A stretch of 7,650 nucleotides of DNA from Bacillota bacterium. Lineage in GTDB: Bacteria > Bacillota > Clostridia > Lachnospirales > Lachnospiraceae. Where the stretch lies: positions 1 to 7,650 of the forward strand of contig JAEZKL010000001.1 of NCBI GenBank assembly GCA_023415475.1, written 5' to 3'. The translations under genes were made by a program, and so were the position numbers. This document shows, in pieces, positions 1 through 5,958 of the stretch (position 1 is its first letter; each line of letters begins with the position of its first letter). A model generated the notes under the pieces. That model did not search any database. It had not been told where the DNA came from and was given only the letters and a program-made list of their open reading frames with translations.

Positions 1-164
1 GTTTTGGTTTCATCACAAACGATAACGGTGGAGAAGATGTATTTGTACATTTCTCTGGTATCGCTTCCAACGGCTTCAAGACATTAGAAGAAGGCCAGAA
101 GGTTACATTTGACTTAGAGAAGGGTCAACGTGGTATGCAGGCAGTTAACGTAACTGTTGCATAA
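1..164 (+). CDS. Cold-shock protein, CspA family (3' part, 5' end outside window)
   Basis: The reading frame is open from the left edge (first full codon at 3) and gives the last 53 residues, ending ...GMQAVNVTVA. The visible part contains FGFI, followed by the RNP2 motif VFVHFSGI, then a loop and the strand EGQKVTFDLEKGQRGMQAVNV. This is the typical C-terminal three quarters of a CspA-type oligonucleotide-binding barrel of about 66 residues, so only about 13 residues are missing. Members bind single-stranded RNA and DNA in the cytoplasm and act as RNA chaperones or transcription antiterminators. The expected KWFN start and RNP1 motif lie mostly outside the window, and its 5' leader cannot be seen. 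A strong terminator starts 42 bases after the stop, so it ends its transcription unit. Which paralogue (CspA, CspB, CspC or CspD) cannot be decided here. Confidence 0.95.
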   Translation, partial: FGFITNDNGGEDVFVHFSGIASNGFKTLEEGQKVTFDLEKGQRGMQAVNVTVA

Positions 165-205
165 TGTAATGAAAAGCGATTAATTATCCCTAGCGGATTA
201 ACCAT

Positions 206-255
206 GAGGATGTGTTACAGACAGCTTCGGCTCGTTGGTAACACATCCTCTTTTT
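206..255 (+). terminator. Intrinsic terminator of the cold-shock gene
   Basis: A 13-bp perfect stem (206-218 with 238-250) is followed by five T. Inside the loop, AGC-TTCG-GCT forms an extra short stem with a UUCG tetraloop, so the whole can fold as one long hairpin with small defects. The T run fits + strand termination. Confidence 0.9.
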
Positions 256-432
256 AATACTTAATTCATAAAATCTCTGTGAAGCTGATATTTGATGAAT
301 ACAAGATTCATAAAAAGTTTGTAAAGTTAACTTTTTTAAACCCATTATTATATTATTTCGAAAAATCCCCAGATATAGGTCTATATAGTTTTTCCTAGTA
401 GTTTGGATCCTTTATCTGTTTCTTGAAAGGAG
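256..432. other. AT-rich intergenic stretch without a recognised gene
   Basis: No open frame with a ribosome binding site is seen on either strand. Two weak AT hairpins can be drawn: ATGAAT/ATTCAT (295-300 with 306-311) and an 8-bp AAAAAGTT/AACTTTTT pair just after it. Neither has a clear function. The stretch presumably carries upstream promoter elements for the gene at 564. Confidence 0.4.
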
Positions 433-438
433 TATAAT
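433..438 (+). promoter_or_regulatory. Possible -10 box for the CD3324-like gene
   Basis: A perfect TATAAT lies at 433-438. The best -35 at usable spacing (TTTATC, 411-416, 16-base spacer) matches the consensus poorly, so this is tentative. Transcription would begin near 445 and leave a leader of about 120 bases containing the hairpins at 471-517 and 522-555. Confidence 0.35.
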
Positions 439-470
439 CTTTATATGATGGAAATCGTTAAGAATGCGTA

Positions 471-517
471 GCAAAGGCTATCGCAAATAAGTAAAACGAA
501 TGTGAAATAGCCTTTGC
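471..517 (+). promoter_or_regulatory. Leader hairpin upstream of the CD3324-like gene
   Basis: An 11-bp perfect stem (GCAAAGGCTAT, 471-481, with 507-517) encloses a 25-base loop in which a few more pairs are possible. No T run follows, so it is not a plain terminator. It lies 47 bases before the start codon. Leader folding or mRNA stability control is inferred; an operator for a dimeric repressor is the alternative. Confidence 0.45.
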
Positions 518-521
518 CCAA

Positions 522-557
522 TCCTATGAATTTAATTCATGACAATCGTATAGGAGG
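522..557 (+). promoter_or_regulatory. Ribosome binding site that can pair with upstream TCCTAT
   Basis: The AGGAGG at 552-557 stands 6 bases before ATG 564 and fixes that start. TCCTAT (522-527) is complementary to ATAGGA (550-555), so a 6-bp stem plus one G-U pair could cover the first half of the ribosome binding site. A competing hairpin, ATGAAT/ATTCAT (526-531 with 535-540), would free it. The pairing is seen in the sequence; regulation is inference and the stem is weak. Confidence 0.3.
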
Positions 558-563
558 AGCAAA

Positions 564-857
564 ATGAGCTATATAAAAGCAGAATTAGTACTACCACAGG
601 AGCTGCTGGCTATCATTCAGGAATATGCACAGGGTCAGTATCTCTATATCCCTAAGAAAGCAGAAAATTATAAGGAATGGGGAGAGGATACCGATACCAG
701 GATGCAGCTTCGTCTCCGAGACGAAGAAATCTATCGTAAATATAAGGAAGGCGACAACGCAACGAGCCTAGCCACCGAGTATTATTTATCCTTGAAGAGC
801 ATCCAGCGGATTCTATTAAAAGAAAAGAATAAAGAACTTCATTATGTATCGAATTAA
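564..857 (+). CDS. CD3324-like small helix-turn-helix protein
   Basis: This 97-residue protein matches my memory of the clostridial CD3324 family in length and pattern: N-terminal YIKAELVLPQELL, then the central signature YLYIPKKAEN..WGE (about 27-41), then an acidic and basic stretch RLRDEEIYRKYKEG (50-63), then a predicted helix-turn-helix (about 65-86, NATSLATEYYLSLKSIQRIL). The layout resembles the C-terminal half of Mor/C-type phage activators, so DNA binding as a small transcription factor is likely, but targets are unknown. There is no signal peptide or membrane segment. The start at ATG 564 is fixed by a perfect AGGAGG 6 bases upstream. The gene stands alone, with a strong terminator 13 bases after the stop. 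The long structured leader suggests that its expression is controlled after initiation, which is inferred only. Confidence 0.85.
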   Translation: MSYIKAELVLPQELLAIIQEYAQGQYLYIPKKAENYKEWGEDTDTRMQLRLRDEEIYRKYKEGDNATSLATEYYLSLKSIQRILLKEKNKELHYVSN

Positions 858-870
858 ATATTATTATCTC

Positions 871-917
871 AGAGCTGCTACAATCCTCGATTAAGTTGAT
901 TGTAGCAGCTCTTTTTT
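871..917 (+). terminator. Intrinsic terminator of the CD3324-like gene
   Basis: A 15-bp perfect stem (AGAGCTGCTACAATC, 871-885, with 898-912), a 12-base loop and a run of six T (912-917). It is among the strongest terminators in the window and closes the single-gene unit. Confidence 0.95.
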
Positions 918-1082
918 ATCTCGGTAAGCCTTAAATCCCAATTATATTTCTCAAAAGAGTTTAAGGTATTTTATCTCGCCTGCACGTGGTATTCTAAAAC
1001 TATAAAATAACGGAGGATATGCTATGACTACGCCCGATCACAACTAATTTTCAAAACAACCATATGAAAATGCATGATGATA

Positions 1083-1110
1083 CCCGTAATAACAATATGG
1101 GCTTCTTTTT
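1083..1110 (+). terminator. Weak terminator-like hairpin behind the 7-codon frame
   Basis: CCCGTA (1083-1088) pairs with TATGGG (1096-1101) with one G-U pair and a 7-base loop, followed by CTTC and five T (1106-1110). An outer 7-bp stem, TGCATGA/TCATGCA (1071-1077 with 1110-1116), can enclose it. The short stem makes efficient termination doubtful. Confidence 0.3.
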
Positions 1111-1138
1111 CATGCAATCTTTTCGAGAAAACTTGATA

Positions 1139-1169
1139 ACAAGTAGAATTGATAAATCAATTCACTTGT
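1139..1169 (+). other. Imperfect inverted repeat (hairpin)
   Basis: ACAAGT, one bulged A, then GAATTGA pair with TCAATTC and ACTTGT around a TAAA loop: 13 bp in total. The left arm can alternatively pair with ACTTG at 1131-1135. It abuts the next hairpin, sharing base 1169. Function unknown. Confidence 0.5.
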
Positions 1170-1215
1170 CATGAACAATAGAAAGCACGCTTCACGAACT
1201 TTTTATTGTCATGAA
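1169..1215 (+). repeat. Hairpin repeat, copy 1 (conserved arms, variable loop)
   Basis: Bases 1169-1185 pair with 1199-1214 in a 16-bp stem with a single bulged A (1174) and one G-U pair. The segment 1175-1215 aligns without gaps to 6368-6408 in the same orientation: the first 12 bases are identical, 15 of the last 17 are identical, and the 12 central loop bases are almost entirely different. This is direct evidence for a two-copy element. No coding role is seen. Confidence 0.55.
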
Positions 1216-1301
1216 TTAGTGTGAGCTGTGTAGAATTAGAAGCCTCCTGCCAATTGAACTGTCACAGGAAACAGAATAATACATAATATAACTTTGACTT
1301 T

Positions 1302-1331
1302 TTGACTGAATATCGACTCTATCTCTATACA
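1302..1331 (+). promoter_or_regulatory. Possible promoter of the DUF1062 gene
   Basis: TTGACT (1302-1307) and TATACA (1326-1331) are separated by 18 bases. The start point would fall near 1338, a few bases before the AGGAG at 1341-1345, leaving a very short leader. That tight fit lowers confidence; transcription from farther upstream through the hairpins is the alternative. Confidence 0.4.
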
Positions 1332-1354
1332 GCTTTGATAAGGAGCGTATAGAA

Positions 1355-1936
1355 ATGCAAAACACTTATAACTGGGAGATTACTCCCTCTACCTGGCCTA
1401 TGATCATTCGTAATTGCCCTAAATGCGGCAGTTCCTCCGAATATGAATGCAGTAAAAACTTTCGGGTCAATGCAAATCATAATTCCATCGATGTATGGTT
1501 GATTTATCAATGCAATAAATGCAATAACACTTTGAATCTGGAGATAATCTCACGGACCAATGTGAAAGCAATCGATAAGGAGCTTTATCATAGCTTTCTA
1601 TCAAATGATAAAGAGCTTGCCAAATATTATGCTTTTGATATAGCAACTCTCGTAAGAAATAAAGCAAACGTCTCGTATGAGCATGTAAGCTATGAGGTTA
1701 AAGGTGATAGCCTTTCCTACCGCGAGCTAACCTCGGCCTGCCAGATTGATATCCTTTGTACCTATCCCTTTGAGCTACGTCTTGACCGGCTACTTGTCAG
1801 GCAGCTTGGCCTATCCAGACAACAGATTAAGAATCTGATCCTAGACGGTAAAATCATTAGCACCGCAGGAAGCAATATCACAAGACTTAAAATAAAGGAC
1901 CGGCTTCAGGTTATATTATATCCTTTGCCGAGATAA
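1355..1936 (+). CDS. DUF1062 family protein with zinc ribbon and S4-like C-terminus
   Basis: This 193-residue protein has the DUF1062 pattern: an N-terminal zinc ribbon with CPKC (C21, C24) and CNKC (C53, C56), the conserved FRVNANHNSIDVWLIYQC between them, then LYHSFLSNDKELAKYYAFD (about 78-95). The C-terminal part, ELRLDRLLVRQLGLSRQQIKNLILDGKI (about 140-167), has the spacing of an S4 RNA-binding fold (RLDxxL, LxxSRxxxxxLI..G.I). Function is unknown; nucleic-acid binding, perhaps of structured RNA, is an inference from the two modules. No signal peptide or membrane segment is present, so it is expected in the cytoplasm. ATG 1355 is supported by AGGAG at 1341-1345, with slightly long spacing of 9 bases. 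The gene is monocistronic and convergent with the ferritin-like gene, with a large hairpin between them. Confidence 0.9.
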   Translation: MQNTYNWEITPSTWPMIIRNCPKCGSSSEYECSKNFRVNANHNSIDVWLIYQCNKCNNTLNLEIISRTNVKAIDKELYHSFLSNDKELAKYYAFDIATLVRNKANVSYEHVSYEVKGDSLSYRELTSACQIDILCTYPFELRLDRLLVRQLGLSRQQIKNLILDGKIISTAGSNITRLKIKDRLQVILYPLPR

Positions 1937-1952
1937 GGAATAGTAACAAGAA

Positions 1953-2021
1953 AGAGGATGTTTCAGAACACATTCATTAGCATTAGTCAAGGCTAACAAT
2001 ACATGTTCTGAAACATCCTCT
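1953..2021 (-). terminator. Large hairpin between convergent genes, likely shared terminator
   Basis: An 18-bp perfect stem (1953-1970 with 2004-2021) has a 33-base loop that itself contains TTAGC/GCTAA. On the - strand it is followed by a T-rich tract (TCTTTCTTGTT), which suits termination of the ferritin-like gene. On the + strand no T run follows, so its effect on the DUF1062 transcript is less certain, although the stem begins only 17 bases after that stop codon. Confidence 0.75.
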
Positions 2022-2053
2022 ATACCGTTAATCATTCATAATCTCAACTTCCT

Positions 2054-2533
2054 TTAATACTCTTCTCGGATTCCAAACTCGGCGGATTCTACCCATTCCT
2101 CGGGGCGGGTCACCAGTTTAACCAGCTCCTCGAACAATACCAAGTGTTCCTCCTCCTGGCGGATTAGGAAATCGTATATTTCCTCCTCTAATACACTGCC
2201 CGCTTTGGTTTTCATATTCTTATACAATTCGATGCTTTGTACTTCCAGCTCACAGGCGATATGATACGCATCCAGCTGCTTGACCGATTGTTCCTTCCTG
2301 GAAAGTTTGAGATCGCTAAACACGGATTTAAACTCCGGACGGATAAACTGAGACTCTAAGCTCAAGTCTTCCTTCTTCTTATACTTTTCCAAAAGATTGG
2401 CATGCTGCTTTTCTGAGTCTGCCAATAGCAAAAACACCTTACTCAGCTCATTATCGTTATTTAATTCAGCTAAGTCCAAGTAGTATTTCTGCCCTTCTAA
2501 CTCCATATTAATTGCAAAATCAATTGTATTCAT
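2054..2533 (-). CDS. Ferritin-like diiron protein, rubrerythrin-type (COG1633-like)
   Basis: This 159-residue, nearly all-helical protein has the paired diiron half-motifs of the rubrerythrin/ferritin superfamily: helix 1 ELEGQKYY (E11/E13), helix 2 DSEKQHANLLE with ExxH (E41, H44), helix 3 ELEVQSIELY (E95/E97) and helix 4 QEEEHLVLFEEL with ExxH (E127, H130). The C-terminal rubredoxin domain of true rubrerythrins (two CxxC knuckles) is absent and there are no cysteine pairs, so peroxidase activity through rubredoxin is not supported. Iron handling or oxidative-stress defence in the cytoplasm is the family expectation. ATG is supported by AGGAGGG 7 bases upstream on the - strand. It is separated from rlmH by 199 bases and probably has its own transcript, ending at the hairpin near 1953-2021. 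Confidence 0.9.
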   Translation of the reverse strand: MNTIDFAINMELEGQKYYLDLAELNNDNELSKVFLLLADSEKQHANLLEKYKKKEDLSLESQFIRPEFKSVFSDLKLSRKEQSVKQLDAYHIACELEVQSIELYKNMKTKAGSVLEEEIYDFLIRQEEEHLVLFEELVKLVTRPEEWVESAEFGIREEY

Positions 2534-2585
2534 GCATCATCCCTCCTATTTTCTATTTTCATAGACACAATAACCCTGCAGGCTG

Positions 2586-2668
2586 AATCTTCGATGTCGC
2601 TGGAAACCCGAAAGAAGCAAGGAACGAGCACATTGCGCGAGTTACGCAGCTTCTTCCCGTACGAATCG
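2586..2668 (-). repeat. GC-richer structured intergenic element, possible dispersed repeat
   Basis: About half of these 83 bases are G or C, against strongly AT-rich flanks. On the - strand AAGAAGC (2655-2649) pairs with GCTTCTT (2618-2612), with inner AAC/GTT and GCGC/GTGC pairs round an AAT loop; the inner G-U pair favours the - strand RNA. No T run follows. It lies between rlmH and the ferritin-like gene, where rlmH has no other visible terminator. It could be a 3'-end structure, a small RNA or an interspersed palindromic repeat; no second copy is in the window. Confidence 0.35.
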
Positions 2669-2732
2669 CTTTTTATTCACTATAAGCATCCTCGAACATT
2701 TAATTCTGTATCATATATTTTATATCTATAAC

Positions 2733-3212
2733 TTACTTATGATATGGCTGATTATGAATAATTCGGTAGGCACGATAGACCTGTTCCAGTAAGATCATTC
2801 TCATCAGTTGATGGGGAAAGGTCATTTTCGAAAAGCTCAGCTTATAATCCGCCCTCCTAATAACTTCCTCCGATAATCCAAGAGAACCTCCGATAATAAA
2901 GCTGATGTGACTGGTTCCCGAAACACCTAAGATATCAATCTTCTCTGCCAGCTCCGGCGATGAAAGCATCACTCCGTCAATTGCCAGAGCAATACAATAC
3001 GAATCCTCCTTTAAGACTTTCAGGATCCGCTCCCCTTCCTTCTTCTTTATTAGATCTTCGAGGACGCTGCCGGCATTATCCGGAGTCTTTTCATCCGCCA
3101 ATTCGATAATTTCCAGGCTGCAATACCTGCTTAGGCGCTTGGTGTACTCTTCCACTCCCTGAGTCAGATATTTCTCCTTCAATTTACCCACACAAATCAG
3201 CGTTACCTTCAT
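2733..3212 (-). CDS. rlmH: 23S rRNA (pseudouridine1915-N3)-methyltransferase RlmH
   Basis: RlmH methylates pseudouridine 1915 in helix 69 of 23S rRNA, at the decoding centre of the assembled 70S ribosome, using S-adenosylmethionine. The 159 residues begin MKVTLICVGKLKEKYL and carry the SPOUT-fold signatures: FIIGGSLGL (about 105-113, the cofactor-binding knot), LSFSKMTFPHQLMR (125-138), and the C-terminal LLEQVYRAYRIIHNQPYHK. The terminal YHK and the length equal those of well-known Firmicutes RlmH. The start ATG at 3212 lies inside the preceding phosphatase gene (29-base overlap), with AGGAGA directly upstream at short spacing, so translation may be coupled. No standard terminator follows; the structured element at 2586-2668 may mark the transcript end. 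Confidence 0.97.
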   Translation of the reverse strand: MKVTLICVGKLKEKYLTQGVEEYTKRLSRYCSLEIIELADEKTPDNAGSVLEDLIKKKEGERILKVLKEDSYCIALAIDGVMLSSPELAEKIDILGVSGTSHISFIIGGSLGLSEEVIRRADYKLSFSKMTFPHQLMRMILLEQVYRAYRIIHNQPYHK

Positions 3213-3771
3213 TCTCTCCTACTTCCCTCTGCTCTTCTTCCCGAATATATTCATATAAAACGCCATTCTTAACTATCTTCAGCTTCTCGCCTACAAAGCC
3301 CCTTCTGCGAAGCTCCTTCTGGAAGTTATATAGCATAAAGCCGTGAAATACAATCAGGATGTTCTCTTTGGACCAATCAATCCGATCAAGAAATGCATTG
3401 ATGCGCTTCTTAGTATCTTTAATCGATTCAGGCTGGCTTTTTGATCTAAAATACCAGGCTAGCCGGCCACATACATGCCATAACTCAAAGGGTAGCCGGA
3501 AGCGCTCCGTATGGATGAAGGGAGCGTTGTCAACCTCACGCAGTAATTTATCAATTTTTAGATTTCCGCTGTATACTTCCTTTGCTGTAGTAATCGCTCT
3601 CGGCAAATCACTGACATAACAGATATCCCATTCGATACCGTACATTTCGACCTTTTTCTTTATCACCTTAGAAACCTCGTATTTTTCCGACCAATCGCGA
3701 AACTCTTTCGAGGTCATCATTCTTTTATGGGGGCAATTAACCTTAAAATGCCGTAACAATCCAATACGCAT
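3184..3771 (-). CDS. Histidine phosphatase family protein (phosphoglycerate mutase-like)
   Basis: This 195-residue protein belongs to branch 1 of the histidine phosphatase superfamily. The nucleophile motif is LLRHF (R7, H8) at the N-terminus, with F in place of the usual G of RHG. Further catalytic residues fit: R58 in SDLPRA, E79 in REVD as the likely proton donor, and H143 in VFHGFM. The substrate cannot be told; short members of this group include cobalamin-pathway phosphatases, GpmB-like enzymes and proteins of unknown role. The charged tail (REEEQREVGENEGN) is encoded where the gene overlaps and precedes rlmH. The start ATG 3771 has GGGAG upstream on the - strand with 6-base spacing. 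Sharing a transcript with rlmH is likely given the 29-base overlap, but no functional link is known to me. Confidence 0.88.
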   Translation of the reverse strand: MRIGLLRHFKVNCPHKRMMTSKEFRDWSEKYEVSKVIKKKVEMYGIEWDICYVSDLPRAITTAKEVYSGNLKIDKLLREVDNAPFIHTERFRLPFELWHVCGRLAWYFRSKSQPESIKDTKKRINAFLDRIDWSKENILIVFHGFMLYNFQKELRRRGFVGEKLKIVKNGVLYEYIREEEQREVGENEGNADLCG

Positions 3772-4076
3772 AGCTTTCTCCCGATTCCTGTCATAAGTAT
3801 GTAACCAAATAGCTTATAAACACATTTATAACATACCTTCACTTAAATTAGCTTGTGATGCCAAAGCACCGCTAATCTGAGCGGTAGTACAATTCAATTG
3901 AAAAATCTTTTATTTTTCATTCTATCCCTTTGACGACAAAACTCTATTTTTATTTTACATATTTTTATATCATATTTCAAGTAAAAGGTTCCGAATAATC
4001 TCTGCTATTATCTCCGGAACATGTTTTTCGTTATCATAACAGCGAAAGAAAGTGTGCGTGACAGGCTAAACATAAT
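3772..4076. other. Intergenic stretch upstream of the phosphatase-rlmH unit
   Basis: No gene is seen. It should hold the - strand promoter for the phosphatase, but I find no convincing -35/-10 pair. Two mutually exclusive 6-bp stems share bases 3871-3873: ATTAGC/GCTAAT (3847-3852 with 3871-3876) and ACCGCT/AGCGGT (3868-3873 with 3880-3885). A further interrupted hairpin, GTTCCG/CGGAAC plus ATAAT/ATTAT (3988-4020), is followed on the + strand, after three bases, by five T, yet no + strand gene precedes it. Confidence 0.45.
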
Positions 4077-4106
4077 GGGGTGCCTTAAAGAAGCTTAAGA
4101 CACCCC
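4077..4106 (-). terminator. Probable terminator of the solute-binding protein gene
   Basis: GGGGTGCCTTAA (4077-4088) pairs with TTAAGACACCCC (4095-4106), 12 bp with one weak pair (G-U on the - strand) and a 6-base loop. It starts 34 bases after the stop codon on the - strand. Only a poor T tract (ATTATGTTT) follows, so it may instead stabilise the mRNA 3' end. Confidence 0.6.
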
Positions 4107-4139
4107 CTATAGTACTTTACTTAGCTAAATCAGTAATAA

Positions 4140-5873
4140 TTATTGCTCGCCACGTGCAACTGCTGCTCTTCTCTGGATCTCTGTTGTTAAGGAATCCAGG
4201 TATGCATCGACATCTACTTCTTCTTTATAAACTGCCTGATATTCATCCCAGATTGCATCAAATTCTGCTTCGGATGCCATCATAGCCTTAGGAAGCCAGG
4301 AATGCTTAAGCTCAGTCATCTTATTCTTAGCCTGACCTTCTGCAGTATCAGCAGTCCAGTTATTGGTAAAGGACCACATCGGATACCAAGGATCGTTGGT
4401 AGTTCTAGTCTCACCTAAGAAATCAAGGAAGGTCTTGTAGCCGTAACCATCAAGAAGCTGCTTCTCAACATCATATAGGGAATCATAGAACTCGTTAGGC
4501 TGATTTATAGGATCCTGTGCATTCTTACCGTCTGCCAGCATACCTTCAAAGTGAGGGAAGTAAGCATATGCTTGATTTACTAAGTTATCCGTTACATAAT
4601 CCTGATTATTAAAGTTTGCTCTCTGCTCTTCTGTCTTGTAGAATACACCGTCATCGCCTACCATATAATCGATGCCCTCCTCACCCCAGGATCTTAAGGT
4701 CATAATCTCAGGAGAAAGAAGATCATTGATAAACTGTAATGCGCCGGGGATATCCACACAGCTGGTTGTAACAGCTAAACCATTAGATACGGCAAGAGCG
4801 GAAGGGCTATGCCACTGCTGAATGCCATCACCTGAATAGGAGATAGGAAGCGGAACATAAGTCTTACCTACTAAGCCCTGTGTTACTAATGCATCGTTAG
4901 CAGTATTGAAGTTCCATAACTGGTCTAAGGTACCACATACTCTACCGGTAGATAATAATGCAATATATTGATCGTAAGACATTGTGTATGTCTCAGGATG
5001 AACTAAACCATCGTTAAATGCCTTGTTCATTCTCTGATAGTATGTCTTTGCTTCCGGTAAAGTATTGTAGTCAATTGCTGTCTCTGTCTCAGGATCTACG
5101 ATACATGCACCATTGTTAGGATAACCCATTAAGAAATAAGGGGGATTCTCAATACCGAAATATCTCCAGTCCTCAGTACTCATAGTGAAACCAACGGTTT
5201 CCTGACCATCAGCTGTAGTAGGGTTAGCTTCCATGTAAGCCTTAATGGTATCAAAATACTGATCCATTGTGGTAATCTTCGGATAGTTAGCCCAGATCAG
5301 AACGTCCTTCTGAATCCAGAAAGCTTCGTCCCAATGGTAGGTAGCAGCATCTGCACCCTGGATAATACCGAACTGAGGCATAAAATAAATATGACCATCC
5401 TCTGCTCTAACCTTATTCCAGTCAGATTCTGATAAATAGTTCTTAATATTCGGATAATCATCCCAGTACTCATCAATCGGAATTAATGCGCCTGCCTCTA
5501 ATAATGCAGCAGTTCCGGTAGCTCCGGTGATGAAATCAGGATAATCGCCACCTGCGATCATAACACTAATTCTCTCATCTGCGGTCTGACCTGTTAACCA
5601 GATGATCTTTGCCCAAGCACCGATTTTCTCAGCAATAGCTTGCATAGAACGGTTGTCATCCGGGATTTGAGTTCCGGGAACTGCATTGAACATTGTGAAC
5701 ACTTTTATCTCTTTTGGTTCATCGCTTGCAGCTTCCTCTTTGTCAGCCGGCTGCTCTGTTTCTGTTGTACCCTTATCCTCAGGTGTAGTTTCCTCTTTCT
5801 TACAACCTGCGAATAGAGCTCCGAACATTGTGATTACCATAAGTACAGCAATCAGGGTTTTGATTTTTTTCAT
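4140..5873 (-). CDS. ABC transporter solute-binding lipoprotein, family 1 (LplA/LipO-like)
   Basis: This 577-residue protein is exported and lipid-anchored. The signal peptide MKKIKTLIAVLMVITMFGAL is followed by the lipobox LFAGC, giving Cys24 as the lipidated residue. A charged linker rich in T, E, D and K (about 25-54) leads into the binding domain, beginning EIKVFTMFNAVPG. Features of large clostridial sugar- or oligosaccharide-binding proteins are visible: ERISVMIAGGDYPDFI, ALIPIDEYWDDYPNIKNYL, many aromatic residues, and a C-terminal helical region. The size and DYPD/PNIK pattern suggest the LplA/LipO group. The ligand cannot be assigned. No permease or ATPase gene lies next to it: it is monocistronic, with its own promoter (5959-5987) and a terminator-like hairpin. 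It would need permeases encoded elsewhere. ATG 5873 has a strong GGGAGGAG upstream. Confidence 0.93.
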   Translation of the reverse strand: MKKIKTLIAVLMVITMFGALFAGCKKEETTPEDKGTTETEQPADKEEAASDEPKEIKVFTMFNAVPGTQIPDDNRSMQAIAEKIGAWAKIIWLTGQTADERISVMIAGGDYPDFITGATGTAALLEAGALIPIDEYWDDYPNIKNYLSESDWNKVRAEDGHIYFMPQFGIIQGADAATYHWDEAFWIQKDVLIWANYPKITTMDQYFDTIKAYMEANPTTADGQETVGFTMSTEDWRYFGIENPPYFLMGYPNNGACIVDPETETAIDYNTLPEAKTYYQRMNKAFNDGLVHPETYTMSYDQYIALLSTGRVCGTLDQLWNFNTANDALVTQGLVGKTYVPLPISYSGDGIQQWHSPSALAVSNGLAVTTSCVDIPGALQFINDLLSPEIMTLRSWGEEGIDYMVGDDGVFYKTEEQRANFNNQDYVTDNLVNQAYAYFPHFEGMLADGKNAQDPINQPNEFYDSLYDVEKQLLDGYGYKTFLDFLGETRTTNDPWYPMWSFTNNWTADTAEGQAKNKMTELKHSWLPKAMMASEAEFDAIWDEYQAVYKEEVDVDAYLDSLTTEIQRRAAVARGEQ

Positions 5874-5958
5874 ATTGCTCCTCCCTATACTATATTACTG
5901 TTATTGCCAACTGTATATCAATTTTTACTATACAAATGAGCAATTACCAGTTTGTTAA

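Larger units (their letters stand above)
918..1301. other. Gene-free stretch with hairpins and a 7-codon reading frame
   Basis: The only start with a good ribosome binding site is ATG 1024 (GGAGG at 1012-1016, 7-base spacing), which encodes just MTTPDHN and stops at 1045-1047. Reading on in the same frame gives more stops, so it is either a leader peptide, a decayed gene start or chance. It is followed by three hairpins (1071-1116, 1139-1169, 1169-1214). No larger protein remnant is recognised. Confidence 0.4.

Noticed and set aside
445..471. Short frame MMEIVKNA ending at the leader hairpin, as a leader peptide
   Set aside because: Its AAAGGAG is 12 bases from the ATG and lies upstream of the TATAAT box, so if that promoter is real the site is not transcribed. 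Short frames of this size are common by chance.
534..546. 13-base inverted match with 1205-1217
   Set aside because: One such match is expected by chance in AT-rich DNA of this length, and the surroundings do not align.
1325..1667. - strand frames opposite the DUF1062 gene
   Set aside because: They are shadows of a well-supported + strand gene with conserved cysteines.
3359..3619. + strand frame of 86 codons inside the phosphatase gene
   Set aside because: It is antisense to a gene with clear catalytic motifs and has no recognisable family.
5686..5958. + strand frame of 90 codons antisense to the lipoprotein start
   Set aside because: Most of it is the reverse complement of the signal-peptide and linker region of the lipoprotein gene on the other strand; no ribosome binding site is seen.
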